In this document: positions 44,779 through 54,360 of the stretch, piece after piece | Position numbering within the stretch: the first letter of the stretch is position 1 | Layout of the letters: every line of letters starts with the position of its first letter | Assembly: GCF_036959255.1 (NCBI RefSeq) | Contig: NZ_JAWMTI010000010.1 | Span: 157,349 to 221,348 of the forward strand | Length of the DNA stretch: 64,000 bases | Source: Olivibacter sp036959255 | GTDB taxonomy: Bacteria > Bacteroidota > Bacteroidia > Sphingobacteriales > Sphingobacteriaceae | Direction: 5' to 3' | The notes under the pieces: generated by a model | Database searches by the model: none | Seen by the model: the letters and a program-made list of their open reading frames with translations, nothing else | What the model was told of the DNA's origin: nothing | Made by a program: the position numbers and the translations under genes

Positions 44779-45432
44779 TTAAAAAGTGTCCAATACCGGA
44801 GAAGCAAGCAGTATGTTTTCATGATTTAACGGATGACGTAACCCGTTAATGAAAATCTTACTGATTTCCTTTTGTTTTTCTACGATTTCTTCCGGATTGT
44901 AACAGTCGCTCAACGTCATTCTACAGACCCTCGCGTTGGCACCCAAATTTAATCCATACAATAGTTCAGCATAGAGTGCCGCAACAGACGGTAATGGGAA
45001 ATCTTTCAATTCGCCACTTCTAAGTCCTCTACGCAAAATAAGCGTAAGTTGTTTTACATCAGCCGATTTAATCATTGCCAAAACCGACTCAGGTAAGCCA
45101 GAATAAACCCCATCGTAGCCATAGATTAATTGTGTGTGATTATATTTTCCTCTCGTTCTTTCCCTTATCTCTAAAAGCTTATAAACAGAGGGCAAAACAC
45201 GCATACCCTTGGGTATAAGACGATTGATATAATCACGTTCTTCTTGTAATGTATGCTTTACAATTTCAGCAATCAGCTCGATCTTATTTGAGAAATAAAG
45301 TGTCATCGTTGCACTGGAAATCCCAACTGTCTGTATAATTTCAGCCATTGTTGTCTTGGCAACTCCATAATGATTAAAACGTTCAACAGCTGTATCGATA
45401 ATTCGTTCCCGAATGTTCTTATTATAAATCAT
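44779..45432 (-). CDS. TetR family transcriptional regulator
   Basis: A 217-residue regulator. The N-terminal 55 residues form the TetR helix-turn-helix (RERIIDTAVERFNHYG, KTTMAEIIQTVGIS, MTLYFSNKIELI). The remainder is an all-helical ligand-binding domain with no assigned effector. It is transcribed alone and is followed by the AraC-type gene on the same strand at a distance of 99 bases, which suggests separate promoters. Its target is unknown; a nearby exporter is a usual choice. Confidence 0.9.
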   Translation of the reverse strand: MIYNKNIRERIIDTAVERFNHYGVAKTTMAEIIQTVGISSATMTLYFSNKIELIAEIVKHTLQEERDYINRLIPKGMRVLPSVYKLLEIRERTRGKYNHTQLIYGYDGVYSGLPESVLAMIKSADVKQLTLILRRGLRSGELKDFPLPSVAALYAELLYGLNLGANARVCRMTLSDCYNPEEIVEKQKEISKIFINGLRHPLNHENILLASPVLDTF

Positions 45433-45531
45433 ATTGCTAACCTCCTTAAAGTTTTACCCAAAGATCCTACAGTTTGAACAAACATTAAAGGCTCTTTTGG
45501 CGCTATTTTTAGTCTAAAAGACGCTTATTGT

Positions 45532-46419
45532 TTATATTCTAAATGCTGTTGGCGCTAACCCGACTTGCTTTTTAAAGAATTTACCGAATGTAGATTGATC
45601 AGCAAAATTCAATGATTGCGCTATTTCGTTAATACTTAGCTTTGGATCAGCCAGCAGTATTTTGGCTTCTCTTATAACAGCCTCATCAATAAAAAAGCCA
45701 GGTGTCTTTCCTGTAACTTGCTTTACTGTTTTACTGAGATATTTACGTGTAATGAACAACAGGTTTGCATAAAACTGGACGCCTCTTTCTTTCTTGTAAT
45801 ATTTTGACACTTCCTTAAAAAAAAGAAGCACCAAATTTTCCTTGCGGCGAAGCTTTAACTGTCTACCGATCTTATGCTGATGATAGATATTTCCTAATTC
45901 ATAAATAAATTGAGAAAATGTGCTTGTTAAAATTTCTGTTTCGAATAAATGACCGCATTTTGGACGATTAAGTTGCTTCAAGCGCTTTAATAGCCAATCT
46001 AGTGTAGCCAGTTCTTCTTCTCCTATTGCTGTAATCAAAGATGATTCGGGCGCAAAGATTTCAAGAATTTGAGGATAGCTGTAATGAAGGCCCAACCCAA
46101 GGAAAAAATCGGGGCAAAATATGATGCCAGTAGCTTCACACTTGGATAGAATAGTTGATACTTCAATTAAAGCTGAGGGGGGAATAACACATAGCTCACC
46201 TGCCTTTACGTGATATTCCTTTCGATTTAGCTTAAAATAAATCTCACCTGCTTTTACGATAAAAACATAGAAAAATTCACTTCTTATGGGGCTATTAAGT
46301 ACAATAGCCTCTTGTAAGTTCCTTATTTCGTGTACTGAGAAACGATGAAGCTTAAAAGCCTCTTGTTCATCAAGAATTGCATGCGAAGAGCTGCTTGGTG
46401 GTAACAATCCCTTTTCCAT
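45532..46419 (-). CDS. AraC family transcriptional regulator
   Basis: A 295-residue regulator with an N-terminal cupin-like sensor (AGEIYFKLNRKEYHVKAGELCVIPP, about 75-105) and a C-terminal double helix-turn-helix. The latter shows FYANLLFITRKYLSKTVKQVTGKTPG and ADPKLSINEIAQSLNFADQSTFGKFFKKQVGLAP, ending at the protein terminus. The effector is unknown. It is divergent from the small membrane protein gene at 46627, with about 207 bases between them. Confidence 0.92.
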   Translation of the reverse strand: MEKGLLPPSSSSHAILDEQEAFKLHRFSVHEIRNLQEAIVLNSPIRSEFFYVFIVKAGEIYFKLNRKEYHVKAGELCVIPPSALIEVSTILSKCEATGIIFCPDFFLGLGLHYSYPQILEIFAPESSLITAIGEEELATLDWLLKRLKQLNRPKCGHLFETEILTSTFSQFIYELGNIYHQHKIGRQLKLRRKENLVLLFFKEVSKYYKKERGVQFYANLLFITRKYLSKTVKQVTGKTPGFFIDEAVIREAKILLADPKLSINEIAQSLNFADQSTFGKFFKKQVGLAPTAFRI

Positions 46420-46626
46420 AATCGGTAACCTGATAAATAACGACGCAATTTAACTATTTGACTTTTTAAATAAAATAGTCAGATCAAAAAAAATACAATA
46501 CGTTAACAATATTAATAGCTCCAACCTATTCGGTCAGTTCATTGTCAGACATTGATCATCAAAAATGATTTTTGCTGATTATAAAAACTTGTTACCTAAT
46601 ATTGTATAGGTTAAACTAAAAACCGT

Positions 46627-47121
46627 ATGGAAGCAATTCTAGATTATTACCAAACCGTGCTTGATACAGGAACCAAACTTCTTCTATTGAACTTAGTTGT
46701 TTTAGTGCTTGGTGTTTTTTTCCTAGCGGTAAAGAAAACTCCTTTTTCAGTTGGTTTTATAGTTATCATTATCCTTTTTTCCTTTTTGTTTGCTGTTATT
46801 GGAATAAGATTTTATAAAGATGCATTAAAAGGTGTTGGCCAAGAAACAAATAGTACGGTATATTATGATATAGAAATCAAGAAATCTGACGCATTCCGCA
46901 AGGAAAGTAGAACAAGAATAGCTATTGAAATGTGCGTTGTAGTATTGGCGCTGTTCTTATTATTAAAAGCCCAACCAGAATCCCGAAAACAGGGGGTAGC
47001 GATTGCGTTAATTCTATGTGGATCCCTCATGTTCGTTTTTGACATCTATGTCTCCTCACGTTTAACTGACCATGTTGCTGAGTTGAAAATTCTTAAACAC
47101 AATGCAGAAATTAATAAGTAA
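46627..47121 (+). CDS. Small membrane protein of unknown function
   Basis: I do not recognise this 164-residue protein. It has four hydrophobic helices at about 16-35, 41-60, 97-114 and 122-142, with a polar middle loop and a short cytoplasmic tail. It is divergent from the AraC-type regulator and convergent with the ABC exporter (19 bases between stops). The regulator may control it. Confidence 0.65.
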   Translation: MEAILDYYQTVLDTGTKLLLLNLVVLVLGVFFLAVKKTPFSVGFIVIIILFSFLFAVIGIRFYKDALKGVGQETNSTVYYDIEIKKSDAFRKESRTRIAIEMCVVVLALFLLLKAQPESRKQGVAIALILCGSLMFVFDIYVSSRLTDHVAELKILKHNAEINK

Positions 47122-47140
47122 AAATGATACTTATATTTGA

Positions 47141-48901
47141 CTAACTGGTTTTCCTATCATTCAATAAGCGATTTACAGCTTCCTCAAAAGAACCGGCCAG
47201 GTCTACTTTTCCTAAATTAACGAAGAAGATCTCATCCGCATTCTGGATCGTATTGAGTCGGTGGGCAATAATAACCAAGGTAGTATTGGCTGGTAACTTT
47301 CGAAGAATTTTCTCGAGTAATCGTTCGGTAACGGTATCAATATTTGCCGTCGCTTCGTCTAGTATAAGTATGTCAGGATCCCGAAGCACTGCTCGAATAA
47401 AAGCAATTACCTGCTTTTGTCCCAAACTAATACCTTCTTCGTTAGAAGTAATGGCTGTCTCTAAACCCTGTTCAAATACGGCAATTAAATCTTCTAATCC
47501 TCTTTCTTTTATCAGTTTGTGTAATTCAGTATTGCTATAGGCAACATATCCTTCATTTCCATAAAGGATATTCTCACCTACTGAGCCCGTAAACAAAAAT
47601 GGCTCCTGCAAGATAAAGCCGATTTTTTTCGAGCGCTCCAAAGAAGTATAGGTACGCAGATCTTTTCCATCAAGAAAAACACATCCTGCAGTAGGATCAT
47701 ATAAACGCGCCATTAAAGATGCCGTTGTTGTTTTTCCTCCGCCGGTTGGCCCTACTAGGGCGTAGGTTTTACCTCTCTGTAGTTCAAAATTGATGTCATG
47801 CAGTATTTCCTTACTATTTGGATAAGAAAAGTGAACATTTTTAAACTCCAATAAACATTCAGCCGAGCTTTCATGAAGATCGGCAACTACATTTAAATTA
47901 CTATCTAGTGATAATATTCGGGCTATCCGATCCCAACCTGCCATTGCAACTTGAAAGCTCGACCACAGGGACGCCAATTGGCGCAAAGGGTTATAAAAAT
48001 TAACAACATAGGCAAGATAGCTCACTAATAACCCAATTGTTAATTCATCAATACTAATTAAGTAGATTCCATAAGTAAGAACGATCAGCTGTGCAATGCT
48101 GGAAAACAGACTATAAACCGGAAGGAATATATTATTAGCTAAACCGGCGCGGAAGGCAGCCTGATAATTTTTTTTATTAACCTCTTGAAATCGTTCCTTG
48201 TAGTAATCTCGACGATTAAAAGCAACGATAATTTTAAAATTCCCTAAACTTTCCTGTATTTCAGCACTCATCTCCCCTGCACTTCTTAAACTTTCTGTAT
48301 TCCGCCTTTTTACCCACGGAGATACTGCGCTGGTGAAAACAAGAATAAACAATCCCGGCGCCAAGGCAGCTAAACCTAATTTAATATTAATAATCAGTAA
48401 AAAGACACCCGCACCTGCCATAATAACCATACTGCTGACAAACTGTGTGAGTGCTTGCGAAAAGAATTGATTAAGTTTATCTGTATCGCTATTAACACGC
48501 GAGATAAGGTCTCCGGCTTTATTTTGGTTAAAGAAAGCTATTGGTAATTCTAATAGCTTGTTGAAGACAGCGTTTCGTAAGGTAAACAGGAGTCGTTGCC
48601 CTACTCCCCCCATAAGTTTTGTTTGAAGATAGCTGGTTAGAAGTAAAACAAGGTACATGATCAATAAGATGCCTGAAAACAACAATACACCTTGGTATTG
48701 CTTCGTGATTACATAATGGTCTATTGTGTAACCTATTAAAAAAGGGCTTAGTAAATTCAAAAACGAATTTACCAATATTGCCGATAAAGCAAGCGTCAGT
48801 TTCCATCTTTCATGTGAAATGAGGCCAAAGATCCCTTTCAAAGCCACCAAGGGCGATTCCCGCTTTGCTAGTTCGTCTTCCTCATTTAGATTATACTTCA
48901 T
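47141..48901 (-). CDS. ABC exporter half-transporter A (consensus catalytic residues, degenerate signature)
   Basis: A 586-residue type I (exporter) ABC protein with six membrane helices (about 30-310) followed by an ATPase domain. Walker A is GPTGGGKTT, Walker B LILDEAT with the catalytic glutamate, and the switch is IIAHR. The signature reads SLGQKQ instead of LSGGQ. Its partner next door has the complementary pattern, so the two form a heterodimer with one consensus and one degenerate ATP site, as in TM287/288-type exporters. It overlaps the partner gene by eleven bases. The substrate, possibly a drug or lipid, is unknown. Confidence 0.92.
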   Translation of the reverse strand: MKYNLNEEDELAKRESPLVALKGIFGLISHERWKLTLALSAILVNSFLNLLSPFLIGYTIDHYVITKQYQGVLLFSGILLIMYLVLLLTSYLQTKLMGGVGQRLLFTLRNAVFNKLLELPIAFFNQNKAGDLISRVNSDTDKLNQFFSQALTQFVSSMVIMAGAGVFLLIINIKLGLAALAPGLFILVFTSAVSPWVKRRNTESLRSAGEMSAEIQESLGNFKIIVAFNRRDYYKERFQEVNKKNYQAAFRAGLANNIFLPVYSLFSSIAQLIVLTYGIYLISIDELTIGLLVSYLAYVVNFYNPLRQLASLWSSFQVAMAGWDRIARILSLDSNLNVVADLHESSAECLLEFKNVHFSYPNSKEILHDINFELQRGKTYALVGPTGGGKTTTASLMARLYDPTAGCVFLDGKDLRTYTSLERSKKIGFILQEPFLFTGSVGENILYGNEGYVAYSNTELHKLIKERGLEDLIAVFEQGLETAITSNEEGISLGQKQVIAFIRAVLRDPDILILDEATANIDTVTERLLEKILRKLPANTTLVIIAHRLNTIQNADEIFFVNLGKVDLAGSFEEAVNRLLNDRKTS

Positions 48902-50609
48902 AATCGCTCGTACTTTGCTGTGAATTAACTATTTGTACATATTCAGGGCTTGAGCGCATTAACTCTTGATGTTTTCCGAAGGCAATGATTTCACCTTCCA
49001 TTAATAATATAATCTGATCATACTCTTCAGCCGTTGCGATTTTCTGTGTAACAGAAATCAACGTTAGGTTTGGATAATTTTTTTTGAGATTCTGTAATAT
49101 ATTTTTCTCTGTTCGATTATCCACGCGAGCTGTAAAATCATCTAAAAGTAATATGCTAGGATTAAGTGATAATGCTCTTGCGAGCATAATGCGTTGCTTC
49201 TGTCCACCTGATAAGTCTGAACCTCTTTCCGAAATCATTGTATCAAGTTTATTTGGCAAGTTATCAACGAATGTATCCAGTTCGGCCGTTTTAATGGCCA
49301 TTTGCAAATATTCATCTGTTACCGTTTTACTAAAAGCAATATTTTCACGAATGCTCATATTAAACAGGATACTATCTTGAAAAACAAAACCTACTTCATT
49401 GTGAAAATACACCTCATCAAACGCGTCTATCGTGTGACCATTGAATGTGATTGTACCACTATCTTGCTTTGAGAGTCCCATCAATAAATAGAGCAATTGG
49501 GTTTTCCCCGCTGCAGTTGGTCCAATAATAGCAGTTCTCGACCCTGCACTCAAGGAAAATGAAATATCCTTTAATATAGGTTTTTGGCCGATATTCATGT
49601 CGACCGATTGAAGACGAATCGCCCCACCTACTCCCTCCCGCAACACCCCGCTTTTCTCCTTCGTAGGTGCTTCCAAAACTGCCTTTATACGATCATAAGA
49701 AGCCGTTGCCTGTGCAATCACATTGCTCATGAAGCCAATTACTAAAATTGGAAAAATAAGAAGTGCTAAATAACTATTAAAGGCAGCGAAATCACCTACA
49801 CTCATGCTCGTAGTTATAACAAAATGACCACCTAATAATAAAATGATTAAAGCCGCCATATTAGCTGTAAAAACAATAACAGGAATAAGACCGGCAAAAA
49901 GCCTCAAAATAGAAAGTCCGTAACCTTTAGCCTGTACATTGCTTTCCAGAAACTTGTCATATTCAAGTTGCTGTGAATTGACGACTCTTATAATAGCCGC
50001 TCCCAAAATGCTTTCGTTGATGGTTTTATTAAGTCGATCAATTACCGCCCTACTTTGAACAAAAAGTACCCGTACCTTTCGAAGTACAAAGAAAAAAGTT
50101 CCACCAATAATCGGTATAATACCAATAACCGCCAGTGCCAATCGCCAATTGATGGTTATTAACAGAATGCTTACACCTATTATAATAAAAATGGATGATG
50201 CAATTGAAACAACGGCCTGTGCAACAAACTGTTTGATTGAATCAACATCAGCCGTTAGGTTTGTGAGCAACTTTGATGGATTAGCAGTTTTAATATAAGT
50301 AAAATCCTGTACAGCAATTTTTTCCGTTAGCTTTCTCCTTAAATCACGTGCTACACATTCTGATGCATAGGTCTGTATGATGGTTTGTAAATAGGTAAAA
50401 ATAAAAACAATAAAAACAACCAAGCCAAAACGTAAAAAGGTATGACCATAGGAAAAATTTTGATTTCTATAGGCGTCAATACCCTCTCCTATTATTTTCG
50501 GAATCCATAGATTTAACCCATTACTTATTAAAGCAAAAAGCAGGAGTAAGAAGAGCAAAAACCGATAAGGCCCAAGCAAGCTTAGAAGGTTCGTTTTTCC
50601 TGTTTTCAT
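48891..50609 (-). CDS. ABC exporter half-transporter B (canonical signature, degenerate catalytic site)
   Basis: A 572-residue partner of the previous half. Six membrane helices precede an ATPase domain with Walker A GPTAAGKTQ and a canonical LSGGQKQ. Walker B ends LLLDDFT, so aspartate replaces the catalytic glutamate, and the switch histidine is replaced (SVTQK). Those losses match the degenerate site of heterodimeric exporters. Gene order is B then A with an eleven-base overlap. The M61 peptidase gene stops 35 bases upstream, so it may belong to the same transcript. Confidence 0.92.
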   Translation of the reverse strand: MKTGKTNLLSLLGPYRFLLFLLLLFALISNGLNLWIPKIIGEGIDAYRNQNFSYGHTFLRFGLVVFIVFIFTYLQTIIQTYASECVARDLRRKLTEKIAVQDFTYIKTANPSKLLTNLTADVDSIKQFVAQAVVSIASSIFIIIGVSILLITINWRLALAVIGIIPIIGGTFFFVLRKVRVLFVQSRAVIDRLNKTINESILGAAIIRVVNSQQLEYDKFLESNVQAKGYGLSILRLFAGLIPVIVFTANMAALIILLLGGHFVITTSMSVGDFAAFNSYLALLIFPILVIGFMSNVIAQATASYDRIKAVLEAPTKEKSGVLREGVGGAIRLQSVDMNIGQKPILKDISFSLSAGSRTAIIGPTAAGKTQLLYLLMGLSKQDSGTITFNGHTIDAFDEVYFHNEVGFVFQDSILFNMSIRENIAFSKTVTDEYLQMAIKTAELDTFVDNLPNKLDTMISERGSDLSGGQKQRIMLARALSLNPSILLLDDFTARVDNRTEKNILQNLKKNYPNLTLISVTQKIATAEEYDQIILLMEGEIIAFGKHQELMRSSPEYVQIVNSQQSTSDYEV

Positions 50610-50644
50610 TAATCTTATCTCTGAACAAATTGATTCCCGTTATA

Positions 50645-52216
50645 CTATTTTATAGCAGAAGTCAGCCATATTTTCTGTATGTGACGCGCATGCGCATCAG
50701 CATGTTCATTAGGTATTAAAACGCCGGTATTACCAGCATTATATTGTATACCGGCTAATCCAAAATAGTAATCGTAAGGAATGGGTTCCGTGCCTTGAAC
50801 ATATTTAATGAGAAATTGTTTGATTTCCGGATAGCTTAACTTTTCAATTTCATCAAATAGAAGATCATCATCAAAATAGTGATCCTTCCCAAAACGTACT
50901 CCAAGATCGTGTGTCAGATTCTTTAATCCATACCCACCATCCGATAGATGTAAAAGATAAATATCTAAACAAGCCGCTATCAGTGCTCCTTTTTGATAAA
51001 CGTTGCCATACTGATCTGCATAGGTACTCGCAGCATACTTGCTCAATTCCGTGAAAGACAGGGTATCGTTATAGTTTTTTTGGGAATCAATTATTTTTTT
51101 TGCTAACTTATCTAAAAATTGCTGCTTCGTATTAAGGCCATACTTAACTTGCACATGATGTGCTGTATATTCTGTGGTACCTTCATATAGCCACAAATGT
51201 TTCGATAGGGCAACATCATCGTAATTAAATTCTTTAACTTCCTTTGAAGCAATTGTCAAAGGTGTTATTATATGAAAAAACTCGTGGGAAGAAACATCAA
51301 CTACGAATTTCTTTAATTGATCAGCAGGTAATTCCGGCAGGTAATAAAATGACGAAGTGGTATGTTCCAAGGCTCCTGCAAGTCCTGGTCTAAAGGATTG
51401 TTTAATCGCCGGATCTTTGAAATAATATAAAAACGCATAACGATCCGCGGGTAACTTTCCTCCCAAATAGCTTTTTGATGCCTTTAGCAAATCCGCAAGC
51501 CAAACAATGATCTCTTGGGCATGAACTTGTTTATTGGGTGAATAAACCGAAACCAGCACCTCACAATTACCTATTTTCAAAGACGCTGTATCTGCTATTC
51601 CATACATAATGGGTGTATCGTAAAGCTCATCGATATTTTTCAATTTAAATAGATCCGTGTGAGCACCTTGAGATTGTGGTGAATTACTCGATGATCCATA
51701 GAAATTATTGGGTTTATCAATGGTTATTTGAACGGGTATGTTTCTTTGATGTGCTAGGTAACCAAAAAAACCGGGTGCGTTGATTACTATATTTTTACCT
51801 TCTTCAATATTTGTTGCTGCCATTGGATAAATTTCGTGCGGAATATCCGCATCAAAAATATCATCGACCGTATATTTTATAGTATGCAAACGCTTGGCCT
51901 TTTTTATTTTCCATTGGTTATCATTAAGTCGTATCACTTGGAGCATTTTACCTTTGTCGTCATAGGCAGCAAGGTTTGAGATAAACTTGCCGTAGTCACT
52001 AATCGAATAGGTTCCGGGAATGATTTTCGGAAAAGAGAATATAACCTCTTTAATTTTTTGTTTAGGGGGAATAAGAGAAACTTCGACTCGATCATCCTTC
52101 ACTTGATTAAAATTAACCGAATATTGGTAATTCTGCGCAACCAACTGTTTTATAGGATTGAGAAATAAAAAACAACAGAGAAAAAATACTTTAAAGATTA
52201 CATGTATTCCGGCCAT
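50645..52216 (-). CDS. M61 family (glycyl aminopeptidase-like) metallopeptidase
   Basis: A 523-residue secreted peptidase. The signal peptide ends near VAQ at residue 28. The N-terminal beta domain is followed by the thermolysin-like catalytic core with HEFFHIITP (HExxH, near residue 320) and the third zinc ligand in LYEGTTEY. M61 proteins usually end with a PDZ domain. This one stops just after the helical C-terminal segment and appears to lack it. It cleaves glycine or alanine at peptide N-termini in characterised members. Its upstream neighbour is an MFS gene on the same strand. Confidence 0.9.
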   Translation of the reverse strand: MAGIHVIFKVFFLCCFLFLNPIKQLVAQNYQYSVNFNQVKDDRVEVSLIPPKQKIKEVIFSFPKIIPGTYSISDYGKFISNLAAYDDKGKMLQVIRLNDNQWKIKKAKRLHTIKYTVDDIFDADIPHEIYPMAATNIEEGKNIVINAPGFFGYLAHQRNIPVQITIDKPNNFYGSSSNSPQSQGAHTDLFKLKNIDELYDTPIMYGIADTASLKIGNCEVLVSVYSPNKQVHAQEIIVWLADLLKASKSYLGGKLPADRYAFLYYFKDPAIKQSFRPGLAGALEHTTSSFYYLPELPADQLKKFVVDVSSHEFFHIITPLTIASKEVKEFNYDDVALSKHLWLYEGTTEYTAHHVQVKYGLNTKQQFLDKLAKKIIDSQKNYNDTLSFTELSKYAASTYADQYGNVYQKGALIAACLDIYLLHLSDGGYGLKNLTHDLGVRFGKDHYFDDDLLFDEIEKLSYPEIKQFLIKYVQGTEPIPYDYYFGLAGIQYNAGNTGVLIPNEHADAHARHIQKIWLTSAIK

Positions 52217-52305
52217 TTGAATGAAACGTTAATTTTCTTTTTGAGCAATATTGTTTGTAATTGTTACATCTGCGGGTGTAATATGGTATAGCGAAAAGCA
52301 AATGT

Positions 52306-53532
52306 TTAGCGATTATCAGTTGACAAATCCATCGTTGTATTCATTTCCCGATCCGTGTTTTCCTTCAATACCACACAGAGTACCAAACCAACTAATACCA
52401 TCGCCATACTGAAAGGAAAAATATAATTCATTCCTAAACCCTTTGCTACCAAACCTACCAAAGGCCCCGTAATTCCCAAAGAAATATCAATAAATAGACC
52501 ATACGCTCCCAGTGCCGATCCTTTGTTGGACGCAGAGGCTCGACTCACAGCTTCAACACCTAGGGCAGGAAAGATCAAAGAAAACCCTAATCCGGTAAAC
52601 GAAGCTCCCAACACGGCTATAGAAGGCTCTGTTGCTAACCAAAGTATCAGCAGTCCTACACTTTCGACAGCCATGCTTACAATAGCTACCCGAAGGCCGC
52701 CGAAGCGATTTATGCTTTTTGCGAATAGCAATCGACCTAAAACAAAAAACAAGCTAAATGCAGTGATGCAGATAGCTGCCTGGTTCCATCGATTAAAAGC
52801 ATAATAAAGTGTAATAAATGTCGATAATGTACCAAATCCCATTCCAGCCAAAGCCAATCCGCTTCCGTAGGGACTGACAGTTCGCAATACCTTCATAAAT
52901 GGCTTTCTTGGCGTATCTTGATCCCCTTTAAGCGCCGGTTTTCTAAACGCTGTAAGGAGCCCCATCAATCCAGTTGCAATGGTTAAGGCACCCAAAGTCC
53001 AATTCCCAACATAACTGGAGATCCAAACTCCCAAAGGAGCGCCAATTGCCATGGAGCTATAATTGGCAATACCATTATATGATATTGCGGTTGCGGTATG
53101 TTCCTCACCCGTTCTCAGCATCGCCCAATTTACGGGGCTGGCACCTATCATTCCTTCACCACATCCGGTTATTAATCGGGACAGGATAAGTACCGATAAA
53201 CTCAGAAGAGGCTTATCTACTGTAGCAAAAGAAATTATCAGAAGAATACCCGTAACCAAAAAACAGATCATGCTTACTATAACAGCAGGCTTCGGCCCTT
53301 TATTATCAACAATATGTCCAGCATAAGCACGCATGATAAAGGTCATAATGTATTGTATACTGATGACCGCTCCCGCAATAATGGTATTGAAACCAAGTGC
53401 TTGATTAATAAATATCGGTAGTACGGCCAAGGTTAATCCGATTGAGAAGTAGCCATAGAAAGTCAGCAGTACATAATTTGCAATAATAAAAGAGGGTTTT
53501 TGAGACAAACTTTTAAAGGAGGAATTCTTCAT
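52306..53532 (-). CDS. MFS transporter (arabinose efflux/YfcJ-like)
   Basis: A 408-residue major facilitator with twelve predicted helices. The helix 2-3 loop reads GHIVDNKGPKP, a good match to the MFS A-motif, and helix five has AIGAPLGVWISS. The overall pattern fits drug/sugar efflux proteins such as YfcJ and YhhS. The substrate is unknown. The gene has its own upstream gap of 171 bases, with a candidate -7 element at 53564. Confidence 0.85.
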   Translation of the reverse strand: MKNSSFKSLSQKPSFIIANYVLLTFYGYFSIGLTLAVLPIFINQALGFNTIIAGAVISIQYIMTFIMRAYAGHIVDNKGPKPAVIVSMICFLVTGILLIISFATVDKPLLSLSVLILSRLITGCGEGMIGASPVNWAMLRTGEEHTATAISYNGIANYSSMAIGAPLGVWISSYVGNWTLGALTIATGLMGLLTAFRKPALKGDQDTPRKPFMKVLRTVSPYGSGLALAGMGFGTLSTFITLYYAFNRWNQAAICITAFSLFFVLGRLLFAKSINRFGGLRVAIVSMAVESVGLLILWLATEPSIAVLGASFTGLGFSLIFPALGVEAVSRASASNKGSALGAYGLFIDISLGITGPLVGLVAKGLGMNYIFPFSMAMVLVGLVLCVVLKENTDREMNTTMDLSTDNR

Positions 53533-53563
53533 AACAGAAATAGTCGATAGCTCAAACTAGGTG

Positions 53564-53571
53564 CAAAAGTA
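53564..53571 (-). promoter_or_regulatory. Candidate -7 element for the MFS gene
   Basis: The minus strand reads TACTTTTG, matching TAnnTTTG, 31 bases before the start of the MFS gene. The nearest TTTG upstream is only 13 bases away, so the -33 element is not convincing. Confidence 0.3.
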
Positions 53572-53703
53572 AAAGTTTTTCAATCAAAGCAGACTTGTCG
53601 GTATTAAAACGAACAATTATGACATCCATATGTGAAAGACATTCTTGCTTTTTCACCTACATTTTTTTAGTAAGCAGGCAATGGTGCCAATTCGTTGTAG
53701 AAA

Positions 53704-54360
53704 TCAACTTTGTTTCACAGTGTAATCTTTTATTTGCATTTTTATTTTTCCTGTTTTCGTCTCCATTGCTCTCATTTTCTTTCGATCAATCTTTGTATCC
53801 TTTCCCATAAAATTGAATGGTATTTTGAGTCGTTCAATAGCAAAAGTGGTTTCGACATAATTAGGAAGTATATCTTTGGTATTTGCATACTGCATTAACA
53901 ACACATAAGAACCATCTTTACGTGTATTTATTTCCGACTCTACGATGCGTTTGGCCTGAAGATCCATATAAAGAGTAGCCATCGCCAAGTCTGACCTTTT
54001 ATCTGTCGGAATAACATTAACAACTTTTACAAGCAAAGCCCCCCTTTTTTCCATCCCCCGATCGACGGTTATAAAGGGGTATTTAAAGATTTCAGACATC
54101 GAAAAATCAAGTCCACGCTTGGGCAACATAACAAAATCTGACGAGGAAAACCCCATCTTCTCTCCCTTTGAATACGTTATCCGTGCAGACTTGGTAGGCA
54201 TACGAATGAATGAGACATCTAAATCAAATACAACAGTTGCAGCGAACTGTTGAACGGCATCCATCCTTTTCTTGATGGCTAATAGATCTGCATCTATCTC
54301 TTGACCAAATATTGGCCTGATGGTCCCTAAGAAAAACAAAATAAAAGCAAGCCGGATCAT
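53704..54360 (-). CDS. Secreted LolA-like protein of the ABC-2 operon
   Basis: A 218-residue secreted protein with a signal peptide ending near FGQ (residue 20). The body is a series of beta strands (TVVFDLDVSFIR, KSARITYSKGEKMGF, YMDLQAKRIVESEINTRKDGS) as in LolA/LolB or outer-membrane lipoprotein-sorting folds. Its start overlaps the permease gene stop (ATGA), so it is translationally coupled to the ABC exporter. It may receive an exported lipophilic compound in the periplasm; that role is inferred from context. Confidence 0.7.
   Translation of the reverse strand: MIRLAFILFFLGTIRPIFGQEIDADLLAIKKRMDAVQQFAATVVFDLDVSFIRMPTKSARITYSKGEKMGFSSSDFVMLPKRGLDFSMSEIFKYPFITVDRGMEKRGALLVKVVNVIPTDKRSDLAMATLYMDLQAKRIVESEINTRKDGSYVLLMQYANTKDILPNYVETTFAIERLKIPFNFMGKDTKIDRKKMRAMETKTGKIKMQIKDYTVKQS

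Noticed and set aside
53595..53810. Plus-strand frame of 71 codons before and inside the LolA-like gene
   Set aside because: It runs antisense into a well-supported gene, is rich in Phe and Ser, and has no ribosome-binding site.
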